A DNA stretch of 10,643 bases, taken from Phoronis ovalis. Lineage: Eukaryota > Phoronida > Phoronidae. The DNA lies in NCBI GenBank assembly GCA_028565635.1, contig JAOXYB010061424.1:1-10643 (forward strand), read 5' to 3'. A program made the position numbers and the translations under genes. Shown here one piece after another: positions 7,201 through 10,643 of this stretch. The notes under the pieces were generated by a model that saw only the letters and a list, made by a program, of their open reading frames with translations, was not told where the DNA came from and searched no databases. How positions within the stretch are numbered: the first letter of the stretch is position 1; every line of letters starts with the position of its first letter.

Positions 7201-8545
7201 TTAAATAACTTTATATTGCTTTCAGTTCCAAATCATTGACTAGGTGTTAATATTTTTGTAGGTGTTCGTCAATTTGGCTAATATGCAGAGCGAAGATTTG
7301 GAAGTAATTATAGTAACAGGTATGTATTGCTTAGAGTGCTTCATAAGGACATGAATTATAGTAAATTTCATGCCGTCTTAGTGTGGACAGTTGTATATGA
7401 CATCAAGTCACATATCCACTGCTTAAAGTCACTACCATATCATATGGTTACTTAGTTTTGAATCATGATTCTTCCATATTTATGTAATTTTTCATACTAA
7501 TTATTGGCATCAAAGTCAAATTTCATGAACACTTAATATCAAATTCTGGGGCCGCTTGTCACAAACATTGTAAACTTATGATTACACAACTTGTACCTAA
7601 TAAGGAGTCGTTAAGTACTTGCATTTTTTTTGACAACAGGCCCCAGGTCTGTTCCTGCTTCATGTCTGTCTGTCTCTTGAAGCTTTCTGCAGGTAATTTA
7701 TTCTTGTACTGCATCTACCTCGTCCTTGTTTCCATTTATGATGTACATATAACTATAATTTTAATTCAGTTGTGACCTGAATATTAAAAAGATGTGTAGA
7801 CCAAGTAAAACAAATTGTAATTTTTGTTGTTTATATTTACATACCTGGTACTTTAAATATTATACAATAGCATGATTGTTATATGTGAGCATGGCTTTAC
7901 ATTGATAATATTTTTTCCTAGGGTACTGGCATTCTATTGAGCTCAAATTCAAAAATGTCCTTCCATGTTTAGGGATTCTGGTCTCAATAATAGACCCATT
8001 TTTAGGGTTTTCCACCACAAAAGGGGACTATTTTTAGGGTTATCACTGTCTTGGAAAAATCTTGGGGACCCTATCCTTAAGTGAAATTGTGAAAAACAAC
8101 CCATTTTTAGAGATGTTTATCGAATTCTTGACCCATGTTAGGAACATTTCTGTGAAAAGTAGACCCATTTTGAGGGATCAGTTACTGGTGAACAAGTGAC
8201 CAACTTACTGTTACTGTCAGTATTCATAATTTAATTAACCTAGTTTTTATTTCTCAATAAGGATTTAATATGAATTTTGTACATTGTTTGTGTAGGTAAA
8301 TTTCACCCCGTCCATTTTTCACGTTATGAAATTCTGTCACTTTTAAAGTACTTTAAAATTACTTTTTTGGTATACTTATAGTTTCTTGTTTGTTATTGTA
8401 TCACATTTTCACATTTATTATAGATGACAGTCCATCGAGAATCAGCTTGTATGAAGATGCAAGTCTAGCAGGAAGCACACTAGAACTTATTCCACAGGAA
8501 ACACTGCCATCTCGCACAGGTGGTTTAACAACTGTTGAAGCTTAA
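1116..8545 (+). CDS. ABCA1/ABCA4-type ABC transporter, 3' part (10 exons, partial at 5' end)
   Basis: The coding join is 1116-1260, 2925-3045, 3456-3634, 4266-4407, 5035-5169, 5585-5688, 5947-6039, 6746-6986, 7262-7319 and 8424-8545. It totals 1340 nt: two bases finishing a split codon, 445 codons and TAA. Seen in order: the last transmembrane helix, an acidic linker (EDEDV...RERVL), an A-loop Tyr, Walker [10 protein letters not shown]-loop YCPQFDA, signature [10 protein letters not shown], Walker B VIFLDEP, the [13 protein letters not shown] block, H-loop [12 protein letters not shown], then the regulatory segment [29 protein letters not shown] and a short tail. These blocks are diagnostic of NBD2 in full-length ABCA proteins, closest to ABCA1/ABCA4/ABCA7. 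Known family role: ATP-driven phospholipid, sterol or retinoid-lipid translocation across plasma or internal membranes. The substrate of this copy cannot be read from the sequence. ABCA1, 4 and 7 cannot be separated without a tree, so no symbol is given. The 5' half lies outside the window. Confidence 0.95.
1311..1395. repeat. TCACGC-motif cluster, probable dispersed repeat fragment
   Basis: GTCACGC occurs at 1318-1324, 1338-1344 and 1365-1371, and TCACGC at 1387-1392, with spacings of about 20, 27 and 22. CpG-rich motifs repeated this closely in an AT-rich intron suggest a piece of a mobile or satellite-like repeat. The family is not identified. Confidence 0.5.
2402..2670 (+). repeat. Intronic copy of the downstream dispersed repeat (about two monomers)
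   Basis: The first monomer (about 2402-2560) reads AACAGCTTCAGTTT ... GGGTAAATA ... ACAGGTCA ... CACTTCCAATATGGC, then TGACTGGTGGCCATGTTTGT. This is the same block order as in the array after 9321. A shorter, more diverged second monomer follows (about 2560-2670), with AGGTTAAAATAAAGGTCAAG and CTACTGGCCATGTTTATG. Orientation is the same as the downstream copies. Confidence 0.85.
2925..3045 (+). CDS. Exon B: linker between TMD2 and NBD2
   Basis: The acceptor is ccag ending at 2924 and the donor gtatat at 3046. One base completes the Asn split with exon A, followed by 40 codons that end exactly on a codon (phase 0). The protein contains the acidic/basic linker [14 protein letters not shown] and then the start of the NBD fold, LILEELTK. 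The EDEDV..ER pattern is typical of the ABCA segment that connects the last helix to NBD2. It lies on the cytosolic side. Confidence 0.93.
3046..3455 (+). other. Intron B (410 nt)
   Basis: Donor gtatat, acceptor tttag. It is AT-rich with no repeat, RNA structure or coding segment that I recognise. The open frame at 3148-3372 has no family resemblance. Confidence 0.9.
3456..3634 (+). CDS. Exon C: NBD2 start with Walker A
   Basis: The acceptor is tttag ending at 3455. Translation begins [16 protein letters not shown]; the Tyr is the expected A-loop aromatic that stacks on adenine. Walker A ([10 protein letters not shown]) lies at 3543-3572, with the phosphate-binding Lys-Thr followed by FKMLTGDT, the standard ABCA continuation. 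There are 59 codons plus two bases (ag) of a split Ser. The donor GTACTT at 3635 is weaker than the gtaagt donors elsewhere in the gene, and it is the first six bases of a 14-bp tandem repeat. Confidence 0.95.
3635..3793 (+). repeat. 14-bp minisatellite GTACTCAATGTTAT, 11 units plus a partial, starting at a splice donor
   Basis: Eleven complete units run 3635-3788, followed by GTACT. Most are identical. Unit 1 is GTACTTAATGTTAT, and the units at 3719 and 3747 read AATATT instead of AATGTT. The array starts precisely at the GT of exon C's donor. The unit has no stop in any forward frame, so spurious open frames with a 14-residue period ([14 protein letters not shown]) run across it; they are not genes. 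Confidence 0.97.
3635..4265 (+). other. Intron C (631 nt), begins with a minisatellite
   Basis: The donor is GTACTT, and the first 154 nt are a 14-bp tandem array (separate entry). The remaining 3794-4265 is AT-rich with no further structure that I can support. The acceptor is ttcag, preceded by the pyrimidine-rich tract TTCCCTTT. Confidence 0.9.
4266..4407 (+). CDS. Exon D: NBD2 Q-loop region
   Basis: The acceptor is ttcag ending at 4265 and the donor gtcagt at 4408. One base completes the split Ser, followed by 47 codons ending in phase 0. It encodes [20 protein letters not shown], with the Q-loop Gln at 4315-4317, then [19 protein letters not shown]. The Q-loop couples ATP binding to the transmembrane domains. 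Its form here (GYCPQFDAL) is characteristic of the ABCA subfamily. The exon is 142 nt. Confidence 0.95.
4408..5034 (+). other. Intron D (627 nt)
   Basis: Donor gtcagt, acceptor tgtag. It is AT-rich. An open frame at 4692-4991 shows no recognisable family. Near the 3' end (4928-4969) there is a nested inverted repeat: outer ACTGTATA/TATACAGT, inner AAAGTT/AACTTT. No other structure was seen. Confidence 0.9.
5035..5169 (+). CDS. Exon E: NBD2 ABC signature and first half of Walker B
   Basis: The acceptor is tgtag ending at 5034 and the donor gtaagt at 5170. There are 45 codons, phase 0 at both ends. The ABC signature FSGGNK lies at 5098-5115 and continues [18 protein letters not shown]. The first four Walker B residues, VIFL (5158-5169), close the exon; the catalytic Asp-Glu is on the next one. 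SGGNKRKLS rather than LSGGQ is the normal ABCA signature, so the site looks intact. Confidence 0.95.
5170..5584 (+). other. Intron E (415 nt), splits Walker B
   Basis: Donor gtaagt, acceptor ttcag. It separates VIFL from the catalytic DE of Walker B. Nearly half is a three-copy tandem repeat (5266-5460); the rest is plain AT-rich sequence. Confidence 0.9.
5266..5460. repeat. Tandem triplication, 63-67-bp units
   Basis: Copies lie at 5266-5332, 5333-5397 and 5398-5460. Each starts GTTGTAGCA(A/G)TTTATGCA and carries TAATATAATTATAAATAGAT. Copy 1 has ACTA inserted after TATAGT and a TAATAGTT end. Copies 2 and 3 are almost identical, so the latest duplication is recent. Confidence 0.93.
5585..5688 (+). 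CDS. Exon F: NBD2 catalytic Asp-Glu, D-loop and H-loop
   Basis: The acceptor is ttcag ending at 5584 and the donor gtaag at 5689. There are 34 codons plus two bases of a split Ser. It begins [16 protein letters not shown]: Asp binds Mg, Glu (5588-5590) is the catalytic base, and GMDP is the D-loop. It ends SVILTSH, with the H-loop His at 5684-5686. All catalytic residues are present, so NBD2 is predicted to hydrolyse ATP. Confidence 0.95.
5689..5946 (+). other. Intron F (258 nt)
   Basis: Donor gtaag, acceptor tttag. It is AT-rich, with a short TATTAA repeat near 5890-5909. Nothing else was seen. Confidence 0.9.
5947..6039 (+). CDS. Exon G: end of the NBD2 core
   Basis: The acceptor is tttag ending at 5946 and the donor gtatg at 6040. 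The exon is 93 nt: one base completing Ser, 30 codons and two bases of a split Arg. It encodes [30 protein letters not shown], which directly follows the H-loop in ABCA proteins. The Met, Glu-Glu-Cys, Cys and MVNG positions are conserved. Confidence 0.94.
6040..6745 (+). other. Intron G (706 nt) with a 91-bp duplication
   Basis: Donor gtatg, acceptor ttcag. It carries a 91-bp tandem duplication at 6241-6422. A stretch around 6550-6610 is less AT-rich but has no recognisable coding content. The remainder is AT-rich. Confidence 0.9.
6241..6422. repeat. 91-bp tandem duplication (two copies)
   Basis: Copy 1 is 6241-6331 and copy 2 is 6332-6422. Both begin AAAAGAACAATGATGTCATT (copy 2 ACAATAATG) and end TGAGACAAAATC, with a small number of substitutions. 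A third start (AAAAGC) follows copy 2 but does not continue. Confidence 0.93.
6746..6986 (+). CDS. Exon H: C-terminal regulatory segment after NBD2
   Basis: The acceptor is ttcag ending at 6745 and the donor gtaag at 6987. It has one base of the split Arg, then 80 codons in phase 0. It opens [13 protein letters not shown] and closes [13 protein letters not shown], both near-invariant in the ABCA1/ABCA4 branch. The middle part (about 6790-6930) is more variable but keeps [13 protein letters not shown]. This is the family's C-terminal regulatory domain. Confidence 0.94.
6987..7261 (+). other. Intron H (275 nt)
   Basis: Donor gtaag, acceptor tgtag. It is T-rich with a T9 run near 7096. No feature was recognised. 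Confidence 0.9.
7262..7319 (+). CDS. Exon I: short exon carrying the VFVN motif
   Basis: The acceptor is tgtag ending at 7261 and the donor gtatgt at 7320. The exon is 58 nt: 19 codons plus one base of a split Asp. It encodes [19 protein letters not shown]. The opening residues match the conserved ABCA1/ABCA4 VFVNFA motif, except that the fifth residue is Leu instead of Phe. After ANMQSED the similarity to vertebrate proteins ends. Confidence 0.87.
7546..7646. mobile_element. Small foldback / MITE-like element with about 20-bp terminal inverted repeats
   Basis: The left end is CTGGGGCCGCTTGTCACAAA (7546-7565). The right end, TTTTTTTGACAACAGGCCCC then AG (to 7646), reads in reverse complement CTGGGGCCTGTTGTCAAAAA. 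The two ends share CTGGGGCC and TTGTCA. The complementarity continues imperfectly inward (ATTGTAAACTTA against ATGCAAGTACTTA in reverse complement). At 101 bp it is too short to encode anything, so it would be non-autonomous. No target-site duplication is evident, so the superfamily is not assigned. Confidence 0.65.
7961..8193. repeat. Degenerate tandem array, about 32-bp period, GACCCATTTTTAGGG core
   Basis: Core motifs occur at 7961 (TTCCATGTTTAGGGA), 7993 (GACCCATTTTTAGGG), 8026 (GACTATTTTTAGGG), 8067 (GACCCTATCCTTAAG), 8098 (AACCCATTTTTAGAG), 8130 (GACCCATGTTAGGA) and 8162 (GACCCATTTTGAGGGA). Spacings are 32, 33, 41, 31, 32 and 32. The spacers often carry GAAAA or ACAAAAGG. The units are well diverged, suggesting an old array. 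Confidence 0.75.
8424..8545 (+). CDS. Exon J: terminal exon, C-terminal tail and stop
   Basis: The acceptor is ttatag ending at 8423. Two bases complete the split Asp from exon I, followed by 39 codons and TAA at 8543-8545. The tail, about 40 residues, is Ser/Thr- and Leu-rich ([20 protein letters not shown] then [14 protein letters not shown]) and ends TTVEA. I recognise no known domain in it. The phase match and acceptor support the join; the lack of conserved sequence makes this the least certain exon. Another acceptor or a further isoform is possible. Confidence 0.8.
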
Positions 8546-8602
8546 AGTAAAGATTGTTATAACAGAAGTGCATTTAGTGCTTACAGTTGATTTTTAGCAA
8601 AT

Positions 8603-8608
8603 ATTAAA
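8603..8608 (+). promoter_or_regulatory. Possible poly(A) signal (ATTAAA)
   Basis: ATTAAA, the commonest variant of AATAAA in animals, lies 58 nt after the stop codon. In AT-rich DNA this hexamer is frequent by chance, so this is only a candidate. Confidence 0.25.
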
Positions 8609-8715
8609 TAAGAAACAGAGGATGAATCTCTAGGCTGTTGTATCTGAGAATTGCATTGCTCGACAAAAAGGCACATATGAACATAAATGTGCATGGAGAT
8701 CTCCAATTTATATTT

Positions 8716-8721
8716 ATTAAA
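8716..8721 (+). promoter_or_regulatory. Possible poly(A) signal (ATTAAA)
   Basis: This is a second ATTAAA, followed within about 20-40 nt by the U-rich TTCTGTTCTACTTTCC, which could act as a downstream element. It is somewhat better placed than the first candidate but unproven. Confidence 0.3.
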
Positions 8722-9320
8722 TAATTTAATTCTGTTCTACTTTCCTTGAATTGTATTTATTTATCAAGAGCAAAATTTCCAAAATATTCTAATTTACTAA
8801 AATGTTGTTTGATAACATTTATACGGACATGGGCACTGAGACGATTTGAAATGATTTTGAGCATTTGCACTGTGATAACTTGAATACGAAGTTTTTTTCT
8901 TTTATCGACTTTAATTCCTTCTTTTGCCAAATATTTGTTATTGCTCCAAATGTGATATACATAAATATTATATATTACTAAGAAATTGTATAAGCATGAC
9001 TTATTCAGTCAAGCTTGGAGAAGACCACAATGTTGTTCTGTCCAGATAATATTATGTTTGCTGTTTACTTAAATTAATTTACAAACAGAACACTATGGCA
9101 AAGTTTCAAATTCTTGATAAGTGATAGTTTAAGATTTTTATGTTTAGATAAATTTGTTTTTAACTGCCAAAGTTTCTGTTGTGTTTAAGTTATTTAATGT
9201 TTTATCTGTATGATGTATAATAACATTGCAAGTGTTATATTAATATTGTTCTCACAATTTTATAAAATTTAGTACTAGTTATACAATATAGCATAATCAG
9301 GAGTTGGTAACCTTTGGTTG

Positions 9321-10570
9321 TTTTTATGCCCATCCACATAGTGGCTGGGCATATAGTCGTAGCGAAGGCATTGTCGTTGTTGTCGTATGTAACACTTTCT
9401 TTTGTCTCGCGATAACAGCTTCAGTTTTTATCTGATCAGCTTCTTATTCGGTACCGGGTAAATACAGGTCAAAGTGCAAGTCGGTTATACTTTTGACCTT
9501 GATTACTTCCAATAAGGCTGACTTGACGATTCGAAGGTGGATTCACGTAGGCCATGGGTTGGTGGGCGTATTAGGCCAGGTGACATTTCAAAATGACCTT
9601 GTGAATAGGTCAAATGTCGATACGAATATTTGACAATTTTTGTTGCGCGTAATACTTTCTTTGTCGCGCAATAACTGCTTCAGTTTTTATCCGATCAGCT
9701 TTATATGTGGTACAGGATAAATACATGTCAAAATGCAGATCGTCTGTAATTTCGACATGGATCTTGTTCAAGATGGCCGACTGGTGGCCATGTTTGTTCT
9801 CGAGATGTTAGTTTGTAATAATAGTTTTTGTTTTTGTCGGATCATCTTCATTTTTAATACAGGGTAAATACTGGTCAAAGTACACGTAGGATATCAGTTT
9901 GACCCCGATTACTTCCAACATGGCCGAATGGTGGCCATGTTGTGTTTGCGAGATTGCACGTCATAATAACAGCTTCAGTTTTTATCTGGTCAGTTTCATT
10001 TTCGGCGCAGAGTAAGTCCAAGTCGCAGTACATGCTGTGTATAATTTTGACCTAGATTACTTCCAATATGGCCGACTGGTGGCCATGTTTGTTCCAGAGA
10101 GGGCACATAACGTTGCATTTATAGCCGCAAAGATGAAGCGCTGCCTGGATGATTCAAAGGTGGTTCTAGAAAGACCATAGCTTGGTGGGCATAATAGGCT
10201 AAGTGACATTTTAAAATGACCTAGACAAGTAGGTCAAATACCGTTATGAATCTTTGACATTTTTTTCCGTGCGTAACACTTTCTTTGTCTTGCAATAACT
10301 GGTTAAGTTTTTATTTCATTAGCTCTATATTCGGTACAGAATAAGTACAGGTCATATTGACCCGGATTACTTCCAATATGGCCGACTGGTGGCCATGTTT
10401 GTTCAGAGGGCATGTAACGTTGCGTCTATAGCCACGAAGACGAAGCGCTACCTGGACGATTCAAAGGTGGTTCTAGAAAAGCCATAGGTTTGTGGGCGTA
10501 TTAGGCTAGGTGACATTTTAAAATGACCTTGACAAGTAGGTCAAATGCCGGTACAATATTTTGACATTTT
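9321..10570. repeat. Dispersed repeat array with five core monomers and AGGTCA half-sites
   Basis: The array opens with the hairpin TGCCCATCCAC/GTGGCTGGGCA (9327-9351, loop ATA, one mismatch) and ATATAGTCGTAG. Five core monomers follow: A (about 9389-9525), B (9649-9816), C (9817-9950), D (9951-10272) and E (10273-10570). The core order is AACACTTTCTTTGTC, CAATAACNGCTTCAGTTTTT, GATCAGCTTCAT, GTACAGGGTAAATACAGGTC, GATTACTTCCAATATGGCCG, ACTGGTGGCCATGTTTGTTC. A, D and E carry an extra tail with GATTCAAAGGTGG, TTGGTGGGC and TGACCT...AGGTCAAAT. No transposase-like coding sequence was seen, so it is probably a non-autonomous element. Family unknown to me. Confidence 0.85.
9327..9351. repeat. Terminal hairpin of the repeat array
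   Basis: TGCCCATCCAC and GTGGCTGGGCA pair around an ATA loop with a single mismatch over 11 bp. It lies at the junction between ordinary flank and the repeat, so it probably marks one end of an inserted element. Confidence 0.7.
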
Positions 10571-10643
10571 TGCTGTTTATTCTATCTATAGGATATACAG
10601 CATTGGTATCGTCTTTCACGTGATAATTTTCAATATTGTTTAT

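Larger units (their letters stand above)
7320..8423 (+). other. Intron I (1104 nt) with a foldback element and a 32-bp array
   Basis: Donor gtatgt, acceptor ttatag. It contains a foldback element resembling a MITE (7546-7646) and a degenerate 32-bp array (about 7961-8193). The stretches 7320-7545, 7650-7960 and 8200-8423 are AT-rich with nothing I can assign. Confidence 0.88.
8546..9320 (+). other. Presumed 3' UTR and proximal flank
   Basis: AT-rich sequence follows the stop codon. No canonical AATAAA is present before 9320. The nearest poly(A)-signal variants are ATTAAA at 8603-8608 and 8716-8721. A small hairpin (GCACAT/ATGTGC, 8671-8692) and the palindrome GGAGATCTCC (8695-8704) lie between them. 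No further coding segment was recognised. Confidence 0.6.

Noticed and set aside
7578-7775. 65-codon hydrophobic open frame in intron I, possible small membrane protein
   Set aside because: It begins inside the foldback element and consists of T-rich intron sequence, which yields hydrophobic residues by composition alone.
9321-10570. Array as a transposon with its own protein
   Set aside because: No long open frame on either strand and no transposase or reverse-transcriptase motif seen; treated as a non-autonomous repeat.
1-10643. tRNA, rRNA, CRISPR array or prokaryotic operon signals
   Set aside because: None seen. The regularly spaced repeats are degenerate or lack unique spacers, and the gene is spliced.

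Overview
The window is a piece of an animal nuclear genome. It carries the 3' third of a split gene for an ABCA-subfamily transporter of the ABCA1/ABCA4/ABCA7 type, on the + strand. Ten coding exons can be placed to the base between 1116 and 8545. All nine internal introns are GT-AG, and every codon phase matches across the joins. Together the exons give 445 complete residues and a TAA stop. The first exon opens in mid-codon after an AG acceptor, so the gene begins upstream of the window. The AT-rich introns of 0.25-1.7 kb, the dispersed repeats and the invertebrate-looking protein suggest a marine invertebrate (hemichordate, echinoderm, mollusc or similar). I cannot name the species.

Layout: 1-1115 is intron with a degenerate 32-bp-period array, a poly-C tract, a 58-bp tandem duplication and a strong hairpin close to the first acceptor. 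Exon A (1116-1260) encodes the last transmembrane helix. Intron A (1261-2924) is repeat-rich and holds a TCACGC-motif segment, a GC-rich patch and a copy of the repeat family found again downstream of the gene. Exons B to H (2925-6986) encode the linker and the complete second nucleotide-binding domain: Walker A, Q-loop, ABC signature, Walker B and H-loop. Exons I and J (7262-7319, 8424-8545) encode the C-terminal tail and stop. The introns between them hold a 14-bp minisatellite that starts at a splice donor, a 65-bp triplication, a 91-bp duplication, a small foldback element resembling a MITE, and a second 32-bp-period array. From 8546 to about 9320 lies the presumed 3' UTR and flank. From about 9321 to 10570 lies a complex array of a dispersed repeat rich in AGGTCA half-sites.

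There is only one gene here. Its product is expected to be a membrane lipid exporter or floppase with two transmembrane domains and two nucleotide-binding domains; this window supplies the last helix, NBD2 and the tail. I found no RNA gene, CRISPR array, prokaryotic feature or convincing second gene. I see no new multi-gene system. The interesting material is in the repeats and in how they sit relative to splice sites and the transporter's tail.
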